Source of the DNA: Dactylosporangium roseum
GTDB lineage: Bacteria > Actinomycetota > Actinomycetes > Mycobacteriales > Micromonosporaceae
Direction of reading: 5' to 3'
Length of the DNA stretch: 64,000 nt
Assembly (NCBI RefSeq): GCF_025264685.1
Contig: NZ_CP073721.1
Span: forward strand, 3,525,001 to 3,589,000
Each line of letters opens with the position of its first letter. Within the stretch, counting starts at the first letter, position 1. The notes beneath the pieces were generated by a model, which did not search any database, was not told where the DNA came from, and saw only the letters and a program-made list of their open reading frames with translations. The position numbers and the translations under genes are program-made. Below, piece after piece: positions 16,928 through 25,771 of the stretch.

Positions 16928-17653
16928 TCAATGAGCCGCGTTCGGCTCCGATCCGGAGATCTGGTCGGTGCCGTCGACGATGGCCAGCGCCAGCTCGGAC
17001 AGATTGCGGTTGCGGTTGCGGGCCGCACCGCGGAGCAGGGCGAATGCCTGGTCGAGGCCCACGTGGAGGCGCTCGGCGAGCACGCCCTTGGCCTGCTCGA
17101 TCAGCACCCGGCTGTTCAGCGCGGTCTGCAGCTGGTCGGTGAGGGTGTCGCGGTAGCGGATGGCGCGCTGCTGCAGCAGTCCGATGGTGGCGACGTCGGC
17201 GAGGGCCTTGCCGGCCCGCAGTTTGCCGGCGTCCAGTGTGCCGGGTTCGACGCCGAAGAGGTTCAGCGCTCCGATGACGTCGGCGCGCAGGCGCATCGGC
17301 ATGGCGTGGACGGAGACGAAGCCGACCTCGGCGGCGGCGGCGGTGAAGCGTGGCCAGCGGCCCGCGGAGCGAATGTCCGGCACCGAAACGGGCTGGCCGG
17401 AGTTGAAGCAGTCCACGCAGGGTCCCTGGTCGGTCTGTAGCTGGAACAGCTCCAGCAGCCGGGTCCGCTCCGATGAGGCCGCTACGAGCTGCAGCGTGGC
17501 CTGCTGGTCGGTGAGCAGGATGCCGGCGGCCGACACGTCCAGCAACTGCACGCACCGCTCGGTGAGCACCTGGAGAAAGTCGATGACGTCGAAGTCGTCG
17601 ACGAGCGTGTCCGCCATCTCGACGAGCACATCGGCAAGCACGGTCACGGCCAT
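16928..17653 (-). CDS. GAF and ANTAR domain protein, paralogue
   Basis: 241 residues, nearly the same as the protein at 4815-5543. The GAF domain has AAGILLTDQQATLQLVAAS, LLELFQLQTDQGPCVDCF and VIGALNLFGV. The ANTAR tail has LNSRVLIEQAKGVLAERLHVGLDQAFALLRGAAR. Its C-terminus ends SGSEPNAAH. I chose the ATG at 17653 (MAVTVLADV) because GAAGGTG lies 6 nt upstream and the other copy starts at the same point; a TTG at 17671 is possible. It follows the GAF-ANTAR gene at 17765-18556 by 111 nt, so the two probably form an operon. Predicted RNA-binding antiterminator with a ligand- or redox-sensing domain. Confidence 0.88.
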   Translation of the reverse strand: MAVTVLADVLVEMADTLVDDFDVIDFLQVLTERCVQLLDVSAAGILLTDQQATLQLVAASSERTRLLELFQLQTDQGPCVDCFNSGQPVSVPDIRSAGRWPRFTAAAAEVGFVSVHAMPMRLRADVIGALNLFGVEPGTLDAGKLRAGKALADVATIGLLQQRAIRYRDTLTDQLQTALNSRVLIEQAKGVLAERLHVGLDQAFALLRGAARNRNRNLSELALAIVDGTDQISGSEPNAAH

Positions 17654-17764
17654 TTCAGACACCTTCGTCAAACGTCATGCCGTCAGGCGTTGGGGCACCT
17701 GTGGCGATGGGCCGACCGCAGGACAGTCGGTTCGAGCTTCCAGGGGTTGTCGAGCCGCTGGCCG

Positions 17765-18556
17765 TCATTGCTCACCCTGCGGGTCGCCGCCGGGATCGAA
17801 CCGCAGCCGCCGGGCGACGACGTCACGGGCGACGTCCCGCAGCCGCCGTTCGTGTGCGTAAGCGTAGGCCCGAATCCGGATCAGAGCGAGCGCGGCCGAC
17901 AGTCCGAGCTGCACGCTGACCATGCCGGTGGCCTGATGCACCTCCGGATGTTGCAGGCCGGCCGGCTCGGGGATCCGTCCGGGCGTCGCGGGCACGCCGG
18001 GCCCGGTGGTGTCGAGCAGCACCGCGCAGGCCGTGTCGGCCAGTAGCAGGGCGGCGAGCAGCTGCTCGTGGTCCAGTTCGCCCGGCTCGGTACGGCAGAG
18101 GGCCAGCACACCGAGCCGGATGGCGCCGATCTGCAACGGCAGTGCGAAGATCGCCCGGACGCCGGCGTGCACGGCGTCCGGGGCGAAGACGGGCCATCGA
18201 CTCGTGCACGAGGCGTCACCCAGATCGGGAATCAGCGAAGGACCCCCGAAGAGCGCATCCACGCACGGACCCTCGCCGAGCGTCAGACTCAGCTCCTCCA
18301 GCTGCGAAGCGAGCTGACTACTGCTGAAGATCGTCTCGCGCGGGGTGGCGGCTAGCGCAACGGCGATCGCCGCACCGTCGGTCCCGGTCGCGATCATCGC
18401 CGCGGCGCACACGTGGCCGACCGTCACCGGCCCGCCGTCGGACTGTTCGACGACGAGGTGCCACAGCCGCACCCGGCGGTCGGGACTCACCGCGTCGCCC
18501 GAGCCGGGCGTCGGCGCATCGACGATTCGGTCACGTGTGCCGCCTCCGGTTTCCAA
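17765..18556 (-). CDS. GAF-ANTAR protein, divergent type
   Basis: Up to 263 residues. The N-terminal GAF-like domain (RRVRLWHLVVEQ, GPVTVGHVCAAAMIATGTDG, LTLGEGPCVDALFGG, VRAIFALPLQIGAIRLGVLAL) is followed by a short ANTAR domain (HQATGMVSVQLGLSAALALIRIRAYAYA, then RLRDVARDVVARRLRF). The start is uncertain: the longest frame opens with a TTG at 18556 that overlaps the conserved leader. It heads a two-gene unit with the GAF-ANTAR gene at 16928. A collapsed copy of this same protein is at 4646-4813, so the two-gene unit was duplicated. It diverges from the glycosyltransferase gene at 18865. Confidence 0.8.
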   Translation of the reverse strand: METGGGTRDRIVDAPTPGSGDAVSPDRRVRLWHLVVEQSDGGPVTVGHVCAAAMIATGTDGAAIAVALAATPRETIFSSSQLASQLEELSLTLGEGPCVDALFGGPSLIPDLGDASCTSRWPVFAPDAVHAGVRAIFALPLQIGAIRLGVLALCRTEPGELDHEQLLAALLLADTACAVLLDTTGPGVPATPGRIPEPAGLQHPEVHQATGMVSVQLGLSAALALIRIRAYAYAHERRLRDVARDVVARRLRFDPGGDPQGEQ

Positions 18557-18640
18557 CGGTTCACGCGGCCGCGACGATGGCCAAGCAGGGAAATTTCCGG
18601 ATCGAAGGCGACTGACTCCGCAGCGTTGACGTCGTCACCC
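18555..18640 (-). promoter_or_regulatory. Conserved leader upstream of GAF-ANTAR genes, copy 2
   Basis: Counterpart of the block at 4530-4625. On the minus strand it reads GGAGTCAGTCGCCTTCGATC, then CGTCGCGGCCGC and GAACCGTTGG, at nearly the same spacing. It may be a promoter or RNA element shared by the two loci, or the coding sequence of a short peptide (ESVAFDP, RRGRVNRW) that is out of frame with the downstream gene here but in frame in copy 1. Confidence 0.4.
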
Positions 18641-18864
18641 TTACGCGGTCTGGAACACGGCGGTGAGGACGCGCTCGCCGGCGCGCAAACCATGGAAGAC
18701 GTTGTCACTGTACACCCGAATACTCGTCATCAGGTGGCTCCGCTCCGGCGCGTAGACTCGAGGCGCTGCTCCGGACCCCGGTGGCTGACGACCCGTCGAT
18801 CGACTCGTCCCCACCGCCGCGGGGTTCTCTCGCGCCGCGCGCGTTTGACGATCGGAATGTAGCA

Positions 18865-20011
18865 ATGGCAGTTTCGTACGGACTTCTCAGCACCCACCCG
18901 CCGACCCGATGCGGTCTGGCCACCTTCAACGCTGCGCTGGCCCAGCAGCTGACCGCCGCACCAAGGTCCGGCGGGATCGTCCGGGTCACCGCGACGGGCG
19001 ACGATCCGCACCCCGGCCCCGGCGTGGTGCACACCTGGGCGGCCGGCAGCGTGGCCGGCTGGCTCGGTGCGGCGATGGTACTCAACGCCTTCGACGTCGC
19101 GGTGGTGCAGCACGAGTTCGGCATCTACCCCGGCCCGGACGGCCGGGACATCCTGCCGCTGCTGCGCCGGCTCACCGTGCCCAGCATCGTCGTGCTGCAC
19201 ACCGTGTTGAGCACTCCCACGTCGGGGCAGCGGGAACTCCTGGAGGCCATCGCCGGCACTACCGGGGCGGTCGTCACCATGACCGACACCGCCCGCGCCC
19301 GGCTGCTGCACGGCTACGCCATCGATCCCGGCAAGGTCGTGGTCATCCGCACGGCAGCGCCGCGCACACTGACCGGGCGGCCCCATCCGAGGGCGGGCTG
19401 CAGCTGCTCACGTGGGGGCTGCTCGGACCCGGCAAGGGCGTCGAATGGGCGCTGCGGGCCGTCGCACTGCTGCAGGACCTCGACCCGCCGCTGCGGTTCA
19501 CCGTCGCCGGTCAGACCCACCCAAGGTCCTCGCGCGGCACGGCGAGGCGTACCGCGCCGGGCTGCACCGCCTCGGCGCGCAGCTCGGGGTCGCGCACGCC
19601 GTGGACTACCGGCCCGGCTACCTCGACGAGCAGGCCCTGGGCAGCCTCATCCGCTCGGCGGACGTGGTGGTCCTGCCCTACGACTCGACCGAGCAGGTCA
19701 CCTCCGGCGTGCTCACCGAGGCGGTCGCCGCCGGCGTCCCGGTCGTCGCCACCACCTTCCCGCACGCCGTCGAGCTCCTGCATCACGGGCACGGGCTGCT
19801 CGTACCGCATCGCAACCCGGCCGCGCTGGCCGCCGCGATCCGCCGCGCCCTCACCGACCCCGCCGTCGCCACCCGGCTGGCCCGACCCCGCGCGGCCGCC
19901 GTGCGCTGGCCGGCCGTCGCCGCACAGTACGAGGCGCTCGCGGCCGGCCTCCTCGCCGCTCTGCCGGACGATCGCGCCCTGCTGGCCCGGCCCGCCGGGT
20001 CGCGGACGTGA
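18865..20011 (+). pseudogene. GT4-type glycosyltransferase, two frameshifts
   Basis: Group 1 glycosyltransferase of about 380 residues if repaired. It opens MAVSYGLLSTHPPTRCGLATF, a start typical of actinobacterial GT4 enzymes (GTG 18781 is an upstream alternative). It continues VVQHEFGIYPGPDG and IVVLHTVLSTPT, then in a second frame LLTWGLLGPGKGVEWALRAV (donor-binding Rossmann start), and in a third IRSADVVVLPYDSTEQVTSGVLTEAVAAGVPVV with the conserved E-x7-E-like donor region. Frame changes lie near 19388 and 19518. The stop TGA at 20009-20011 overlaps the GTG of the GH130 gene, so the pair is an operon that probably makes or recycles a mannose-type oligosaccharide. Confidence 0.82.
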
Positions 20012-21504
20012 ACGGAACGGTCCGGACGACGCGCAACGCGTTGCAGCTGGTCCCCGACCCGCGGCGGGTGATCGTCAAGCTGTTCCTGCCCGGCGAGGAT
20101 GCCGTGCTGGTCCATCGGCGCAGCCATGCGCTGGTCGACCGCATCGCCGGCCTGGACGACGCGGAGGCGGACAGCCTGCTGCGCCAGACCCTCGCCCGGT
20201 TCGGCCGGCGGCACCGCGATCTGGAGGACACGTTCCGCCAGCACTACGAGGTGATCCGCCATCAGGTGTCCCGCGCCGATGCGCTGTCGCCGGTGGGTCG
20301 GCTGCTGGTCGGCGCGTACTGCTCGCACGAGTACGCCGTGGAGGGTGCGGCGCTGTGCAACCCGTCGCTCGTGGAGCATCCGGACCAGACCGGACTCGAC
20401 GAGGGCCAGTTGCGTGTCGTCATCAGCTTCCGGCAGATCGGCGAAGGGCATCTGTCGTCCGTCGGGTTCGCCAGCGCCGTGGTCGGGCCGGTCGGCCGCC
20501 TGGTCGTCGCCGGCCGGTCGGGCCCCCTCGTGGTTGGCCGGCGGACGGGCGCGGATCACCGGCGCGATCTGCTCGCCGCCGGCATCACCGACGCGGGCGG
20601 CAACAACGAAATCTCTGCCGGCGTGCTCGACGCCTTGCCGGCGTTCTTCGACGAGGCGGCGCTGGAGCGGGCCATCGGGCTCCTGCCTTCCGCCCTGCAC
20701 TCGCGGGTTGCCGCGCAGGGCACCCTCGAGCAGCTGCGGCGGACCAACGCCGACAGCTACGCGACCGCCTTCCCTACCGACACCCTGCTACCGCAGCGGG
20801 TCCTGTGGCCCGGTACCCCCGCCGAGAGCAACGGCATGGAGGACGCCCGCTTCGTCAGGTTCCGGGACGCCGACGCCGAACCTGTCTATCAGGCCACCTA
20901 CACCGGCTTCGACGGCCGGCGCATCGCGGCGCGGATGCTCAGCAGCAGCGACCTTCGCCGCTTCACCATGACGCCGATGCGTGGCCCCGGAGCCCAGAAC
21001 AAGGGCATCGCGCTCTTTCCCCGCACCGTCGGCGGCCGGCACCTGGCGCTGAGCCGCAGCGACGGCGAGACCATCGGCCTCATCACGCTCGACGGGCAGA
21101 GCCGATGGAGCGCACCGGTACCGCTGCACGGCCCTCGTCGCAGCTGGGAACTCATCCAGGTCGGCAACTGCGGCCCGCCCATCGAGACCCCCATGGGCTG
21201 GCTCGTGCTCACCCACGGCGTCGGGCCCATGCGGCGGTACGCCATCGGAGCGCTCATGCTCGACCTGCACCATCCCGAAGACGTCATCGCCGAACTCGAC
21301 GGCCCGCTCCTGGAGCCCGACGAGACCGAACGCGACGGCTACGTTCCCAACGTCGTCTACTCCTGCGGCGGCCTCGTCCACGACGGCGTCCTGTGGCTGC
21401 CCTACGGCGCGAGCGACGTCCGCGTCGGCTTCGCCACCATCCCGCTGGCCACCCTCATCGAGGCGATGACACCGATCCGGACGTCCACCGCTTTGAGGCC
21501 GTAG
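20008..21504 (+). CDS. GH130-family glycoside phosphorylase/hydrolase
   Basis: 498 residues starting at a GTG that overlaps the upstream glycosyltransferase stop by 3 nt. The first 150 residues are an N-terminal helical extension (IVKLFLPGEDAVLVHRRS). The five-bladed propeller domain follows with GALCNPSLV-like and FRQIGEGHLSSVGFASA segments, GGNNEI, and ESNGMEDARFVRF, which carries the GxEDxR motif and catalytic Asp of GH130, then YVPNVVYSCGGLVHDG. GH130 enzymes phosphorolyse or hydrolyse beta-mannosides. Paired with a GT4 enzyme and adjacent to a stress cluster, it may turn over a compatible solute or cell-envelope mannan; the substrate is not visible from the sequence. Confidence 0.85.
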   Translation: MNGTVRTTRNALQLVPDPRRVIVKLFLPGEDAVLVHRRSHALVDRIAGLDDAEADSLLRQTLARFGRRHRDLEDTFRQHYEVIRHQVSRADALSPVGRLLVGAYCSHEYAVEGAALCNPSLVEHPDQTGLDEGQLRVVISFRQIGEGHLSSVGFASAVVGPVGRLVVAGRSGPLVVGRRTGADHRRDLLAAGITDAGGNNEISAGVLDALPAFFDEAALERAIGLLPSALHSRVAAQGTLEQLRRTNADSYATAFPTDTLLPQRVLWPGTPAESNGMEDARFVRFRDADAEPVYQATYTGFDGRRIAARMLSSSDLRRFTMTPMRGPGAQNKGIALFPRTVGGRHLALSRSDGETIGLITLDGQSRWSAPVPLHGPRRSWELIQVGNCGPPIETPMGWLVLTHGVGPMRRYAIGALMLDLHHPEDVIAELDGPLLEPDETERDGYVPNVVYSCGGLVHDGVLWLPYGASDVRVGFATIPLATLIEAMTPIRTSTALRP

Positions 21505-21522
21505 CCCGTGACCTCCAGTGCC

Positions 21523-21560
21523 GTCCGGCGGCCCTTCACCCGCGCGCCGGTCGGCCGGAC
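21523..21560. terminator. Possible bidirectional terminator between convergent genes
   Basis: GTCCGG at 21523-21528 pairs with CCGGAC at 21555-21560, with further partial pairing inside (CGGCC against GGTCGG). It lies between the converging ends of the GH130 gene and the ctpF-type gene. No T run follows, which is common for actinomycete terminators. Confidence 0.4.
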
Positions 21561-21578
21561 GCAGCATGCGGAAGGTCG

Positions 21579-24212
21579 TCAGCGGGATTTCGTCAGCGGG
21601 ATCTCGCCCGGGCTCTGAGCTGCCGGCGCTCCTCGGCCGACGAGGCGGTCGAGGCGGACGGCGGCGTAGCCGAGGGACGCCGCGGCCCCGACCAGGAGCA
21701 GGTCCGCGCCGCCGACCGGTTGGGTGTGGAGCAGCTCGCGCAGCGGCGGCACGTACACGGCGGCGAGTTGCAGTACCAGTGCGCTGCCGACGGCGGCGAA
21801 GAGCATCGGGTTGGTCCGGGTGCCGGGTCGGGCCCGGGAGCCGAGCGCGACGGCGAGCTGGGTGCCGCCGAGGGCGAGGAAGACCAGCGTCTGCCAAGGC
21901 CGGTCGGTTGCGTCGGCCCACACGCCGGTGCCGAGGGTGACGGCCGCGATGACCGCGCCGACGCGGGCGATGCGCTGCCACAGGCCGGCGCCGAGGACGG
22001 TCTCGGCCGGGGGTCGCGGCGGCTGCCGCATGGCGCTGGGGTCGCCGGGTTCGCTGCCGAGGGCGAGGCCGGGCAGGCCGTGGGTGAGCAGGTTGATCCA
22101 GAGCAGCTGGGCGGGCAGGAGCGGCAGCGCGAGCCCGAGGAAGGGGCCGGTGAGCATGACGAGGATTTCGGCGGTGCCGCCGGCGAGGGCGTAGAGCAGG
22201 AACCGGCGGATGTTGGCGTAGACGCGGCGGCCCTCCTCGGCGGCGGCGACGACGGTGCTGAGCTCGTCGTCGGCGAGGACGAGGTCGGCGGCTTGGCGGG
22301 CGACCTCGGTGCCGCGTTGCCCCATCGCGACGCCGATATCGGCGGCGTGCAGGGCGGGGCCGTCGTTGACGCCGTCGCCGGTCATCGCGACGACCGCGCC
22401 GGTGCCGCGCAGGGCCTCGATGATGGTGACCTTCTGCTGCGGAGTGGCGCGGGCGAAGACCCGGGTCCCGAGTGCGGCGGGTGGGCCGGGGTCGCCGGCG
22501 CGGCAGTCGTGGACCGGGTCGCCGGCGGCAATGATCCCGAGGTCGGCGGCGATCGCGGCGGCGGTGGCCGGGTGGTCGCCGGTGATGAGGACCAGGGCGA
22601 TGCCGGCCCGCGTGCACGCCGAGATGGTGGTGGCGGCGGTGGCGCGGGGCGGGTCGAAGATCGCGACCAGCCCGAGCAGGTGCAGCCCTCGTTCCCCCTC
22701 GCGGGTGAGGTCGGGCCGGCTGGCCCGGTCGGCCCGGGCGACGGCGAGGACCCGGAATCCCGCGCCGGCGAGCTCGTCGGCCCGGGCGGCGGCGCGGTGC
22801 AGCAGGTCGGCGTCGTCGGCCAGCAACGGTGACTGGAGCAGCGCTTCGGGTGCGCCTTTGCAGATCACGCGGGTGGCGCCGGACCCGAGCCGGTGCGCGG
22901 TCGTCATGCGCTTGCGGTCACTGTCGAACGGCACCTCCGCCTGCCGGGGAAGGTCCTGCTGGAGCACGGTCCGGTCGATGCCGAGCTTGCCGGCCGCCGT
23001 GAGCAGTGCGACCTCGGTGGGGTCGCCGACGGGCAGCCAGGTCGTGGTGTCCCCGTCCGGTGGGCGGAGCGCGGCGTCGTTGCACAGCGCGACGGCGGTC
23101 AGCAACGCCATCAGGTCGGGTGCTTCGGCGCCGGATACGGTACGGCCGTCGCGGGTGACGTCGCCGGCGGGACTGTAACCGGCGCCGGTGACGGTGGCCT
23201 CGCCGGTGGGAGTCCAGAGCCGCCGGACGACCATGGTGCCTTCGGTGAGGGTGCCGGTCTTGTCCGTGGCCAGGATGGTGACGGACCCGAGGGTCTCCAC
23301 CGCGGGGAGCCGCCGGATCAGCGCGTGGCGGGCCGTCATCCGCCGCGCGCCGAGGGCCAGGCTCAGCGTGACCACGGCGGGCAGCGACTCGGGAACGGCG
23401 GCGACGACGAGGCTGATCGCGGTGACGATCATGAGATCGAGGGGTTGCCCTCGGACCAGGCCGAGGGCGAGGACCACGGTGCACAGCACGAGCGCGACCC
23501 CGGCCAGGATCCGTCCCACGCCCGCGAGGCGCCGCTGCAGCGGGGTGAGCCCGGACTCGGTGACCAGCATCGCGGCGATGCGGCCCGTCGCGCTGGCGGC
23601 GCCGGTGGCGGTCACGACCGCGCGGCCGCGGCCGTGGACGACGACGGTGCCCGCCGACACCACCGCGTCGAGCGCGTCAGCCGCATCTGGACGCTGCGAG
23701 CCCGTGGGTCGGTGTTTCCCGACCGGGACGGACTCGCCGGTCACGGCGGCCTCGTCGACGAGCAGCGCCGCGGCCTGCACGATGCGGGCGTCGGCGGGCA
23801 CGATGTCGCCTTCGGCGAGGACAAGCAGGTCACCGACGACGAGATCCGCGGCCGGGACCTGCCGCTGGGCCTCGTCGCGGACGACCCGGGCGTCGGGGGC
23901 GGTCAGTTCGGACAGGGCGGTGATCGCCCGTTCGGCCTTGACCTCCTGCACGACGCCGACGGTCGCGTTGACCACGATGACGAAGAGGATGACGCCCGCA
24001 TCGGTGAAGTCGCGGGTGGCGATGGTGAACACGGCAGCGGCGAGCAGGACCAGGACGAGCGGGTCCCGCAGTTGGGTGACGACCCGCCGCCACAGCGGGG
24101 TTGCCGGACGCCGCGGCAGGACGTTGCCGCCGTCGCGGGCCAGCCGGGCCGTGGCCTCCGGCGACGACAGTCCCTGGTGCAGCGCTGTCGGCTGCACGAG
24201 GTCGCTCGTCAT
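21579..24212 (-). CDS. ctpF: Cation-translocating P-type ATPase, CtpF/P2A type
   Basis: 877 residues, complete. Actuator AAVTGESVPVGKH (about 170), helix 4 VAAVPESLPAVVTLSLALGARRM, phosphorylation loop ILATDKTGTLTEG (about 330), nucleotide site KGAPEALL, hinge VAMTGDGVNDGPALHAAD (about 600) and six C-terminal helices (LPAQLLWINLLTHGLPGLALG). The PESLPA helix and overall layout place it with Ca2+-type P2A pumps, close to mycobacterial CtpF. The ATG at 24212 follows GAGGAGG with a 4-nt gap. The 3' end carries a 14-bp tandem repeat of GTCAGCGGGATYTC across the stop region. It is co-oriented with the DUF1003, Acg and phosphoketolase genes and closely spaced, so likely one operon read leftward. 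Confidence 0.9.
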   Translation of the reverse strand: MTSDLVQPTALHQGLSSPEATARLARDGGNVLPRRPATPLWRRVVTQLRDPLVLVLLAAAVFTIATRDFTDAGVILFVIVVNATVGVVQEVKAERAITALSELTAPDARVVRDEAQRQVPAADLVVGDLLVLAEGDIVPADARIVQAAALLVDEAAVTGESVPVGKHRPTGSQRPDAADALDAVVSAGTVVVHGRGRAVVTATGAASATGRIAAMLVTESGLTPLQRRLAGVGRILAGVALVLCTVVLALGLVRGQPLDLMIVTAISLVVAAVPESLPAVVTLSLALGARRMTARHALIRRLPAVETLGSVTILATDKTGTLTEGTMVVRRLWTPTGEATVTGAGYSPAGDVTRDGRTVSGAEAPDLMALLTAVALCNDAALRPPDGDTTTWLPVGDPTEVALLTAAGKLGIDRTVLQQDLPRQAEVPFDSDRKRMTTAHRLGSGATRVICKGAPEALLQSPLLADDADLLHRAAARADELAGAGFRVLAVARADRASRPDLTREGERGLHLLGLVAIFDPPRATAATTISACTRAGIALVLITGDHPATAAAIAADLGIIAAGDPVHDCRAGDPGPPAALGTRVFARATPQQKVTIIEALRGTGAVVAMTGDGVNDGPALHAADIGVAMGQRGTEVARQAADLVLADDELSTVVAAAEEGRRVYANIRRFLLYALAGGTAEILVMLTGPFLGLALPLLPAQLLWINLLTHGLPGLALGSEPGDPSAMRQPPRPPAETVLGAGLWQRIARVGAVIAAVTLGTGVWADATDRPWQTLVFLALGGTQLAVALGSRARPGTRTNPMLFAAVGSALVLQLAAVYVPPLRELLHTQPVGGADLLLVGAAASLGYAAVRLDRLVGRGAPAAQSPGEIPLTKSR

Positions 24213-24250
24213 GCCACCTCCTCGTCGTGCTGGGCGGGCTGGACGGCTGG

Positions 24251-24745
24251 TCACAGTTTCTGCGCGAGCGTGGCGAGCATGCCTGTGACGACGGGTGCGG
24301 TGTCCCGGACACAGGTGCAGTCGTCGCCGTGGGTGGTGCGGTGCCAGGCGATGAGGTACTGCAGGGCGAGCTGGTTGACCTGGTAGTCGTGTTCGGCCTT
24401 GACGCGGTCGGTGTCCGCCTGGCGGTTCTGGCTGAGCAGGATCAGCGGCGCGGCGTACGCGGCCTGCGTGGAGAACAGCAGGTTGAGCAGGATGAACGGG
24501 TACGGATCCCAGCGCAGCGCGACGGCGACGATGTTCGCGGCGATCCAGGCGATGACGATGACGGTCTGCACGACGATGAACCGCCAGGAGCCGAACACGC
24601 CGGTGACGGAGTCGGCGAGGCGCTGCCCGGCCGTGCGGTGGTCGTGGCGGTACCGGTTGGCCGGATGCAGGTAGTGGCGGCGTGCGGCATGCTCGCCGTT
24701 CTCCGGCACGGCGATCGGTGGTGCCGGACAGGGTGTCTCCTGCAT
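24251..24745 (-). CDS. DUF1003 membrane protein
   Basis: 164 residues matching the DUF1003 family: RTAGQRLADSVTGVFGSWRFIVVQ and IVIAWIAANIV form the first membrane helix, YPFILLNLLFSTQAAYAAPLILLSQNRQ the second, then a polar helix DRVKAEHDYQVN. The function is unknown; the family is widespread and often next to transport or stress genes. It lies 38 nt upstream of ctpF and 13 nt downstream of the Acg gene, so it is transcribed with them. The C-terminal region contains two Cys (DCTC), which could bind metal. Confidence 0.88.
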   Translation of the reverse strand: MQETPCPAPPIAVPENGEHAARRHYLHPANRYRHDHRTAGQRLADSVTGVFGSWRFIVVQTVIVIAWIAANIVAVALRWDPYPFILLNLLFSTQAAYAAPLILLSQNRQADTDRVKAEHDYQVNQLALQYLIAWHRTTHGDDCTCVRDTAPVVTGMLATLAQKL

Positions 24746-24758
24746 GAGTGTCGCCGCG

Positions 24759-25760
24759 CTACGACTGTTCGATGAGCTGGTCGGCCGGCAGGCGGGGGGC
24801 GTGCGGCGGTCCGGCGTCGGCCGGGTCGACGGCGCCGAGGCGCAGCACCAGGTACGGGTAGCCGGTGGAGGCGAGCACCGCCCGCATGGCCTGCCGGGTG
24901 CCGACGACCTCGATGGGGGCGCTGTGCGGCAGCACGGAGACGCCGTGTTCGGTGGCGGTCAGCCAGCCGGCGGACAGGGCCTCCCCACCGCGGAGCCAGT
25001 CGCGGGGCTCGTCGGTGCGACCGTGGAGCAGGACGAACACCGCGGCCTTGTCGTGTTCGGCGCTGACCGGCAGGGTCCCGCGGTGGCCGAAGTCGCGGCC
25101 GGGCACCGTCGTCAGGGTCGCCTGGCCGGGGATGGCCGCGTCCGGGATGCCGGCGCCGCCGGGCCGGGTGCCGCCGGTCCAGTAGGCGAGCTCGTCCCGC
25201 CAGGCCGACTCGTCGGCTTGGGTGCGCTGGGCATGGTCGGCGGCGCTGGCCAGTTCGAGGACCTGGTCGGCGGTCAGCGTGTGCAGCCAGGCGCCCTCGG
25301 CTTCGACGGCGGCGGTGATGGCCCGCAGATCCTCCGGTCGTACCTGAGCGCCGGTGACGGGTCGGCGGTCGGTGTGCCGCAGCGGGATGGTCCGCAGATG
25401 CAGCGCCGTCGGCTGGTCGGCCCGGGCCCGGCCGCTGACCTGAACGGTGGCGAGGTGGTCCGGATCGGCGGGTTCGGGGAACCGGGTCGTCGTGGCCTGC
25501 CAGCCCTGGGCGGCCAGTGACAGGCGGGCGTGGTGCAGGGCGACGCCACAGCTGAGCGTGGCCAGCCGGGCGTCGGGATCGGTCACGGCGAGGACGCGGC
25601 GGCGGTCGGTGTACAGGTCCAGGGTGTTGGCGGTCAGGCGCCACCGCCATGGCTGGGTGTTGTGGATCGACGGCGCGTAGCCGGCGGTCGTGGCCGCCTC
25701 GGTGAGCGCGTGGCGCATGGCCACGGCGTCGGTCGGGTGGGTCAGGGCGTCGTTGGACAT
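24759..25760 (-). CDS. Acg-type nitroreductase-like flavoprotein
   Basis: 333 residues of the Acg family, a divergent nitroreductase fold. It has TAGYAPSIHNTQPWRWRL at the N-terminus (the family signature SxHNxQPW), YTDRRRVLAVTDPDARLATLSCGVALHHARL, LRHTDRRPV, and a C-terminal GVSVLPHSAPIEVV plus GYPYLVLRLG. In M. tuberculosis Acg belongs to the DosR dormancy regulon and is thought to bind FMN as a sink rather than catalyse. The start at ATG 25760 is chosen because GAGGAG lies 7 nt upstream; ATG 25775 overlaps the phosphoketolase stop. Tight spacing implies an operon with xfp, DUF1003 and ctpF. Confidence 0.88.
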   Translation of the reverse strand: MSNDALTHPTDAVAMRHALTEAATTAGYAPSIHNTQPWRWRLTANTLDLYTDRRRVLAVTDPDARLATLSCGVALHHARLSLAAQGWQATTTRFPEPADPDHLATVQVSGRARADQPTALHLRTIPLRHTDRRPVTGAQVRPEDLRAITAAVEAEGAWLHTLTADQVLELASAADHAQRTQADESAWRDELAYWTGGTRPGGAGIPDAAIPGQATLTTVPGRDFGHRGTLPVSAEHDKAAVFVLLHGRTDEPRDWLRGGEALSAGWLTATEHGVSVLPHSAPIEVVGTRQAMRAVLASTGYPYLVLRLGAVDPADAGPPHAPRLPADQLIEQS

Positions 25761-25771
25761 GACAGGACTCC

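Noticed and set aside
20788..22617. A 609-codon minus-strand frame
   Set aside because: Antisense to GH130 and out of frame with ctpF; low-complexity Arg/Pro sequence.
18909..22832. A 1,307-codon open frame on the plus strand
   Set aside because: It crosses the GT4-GH130 genes in a wrong frame and then runs antisense through ctpF; composition is Arg/Pro/Ala-rich with no family motif. Shadow of high-GC coding DNA.
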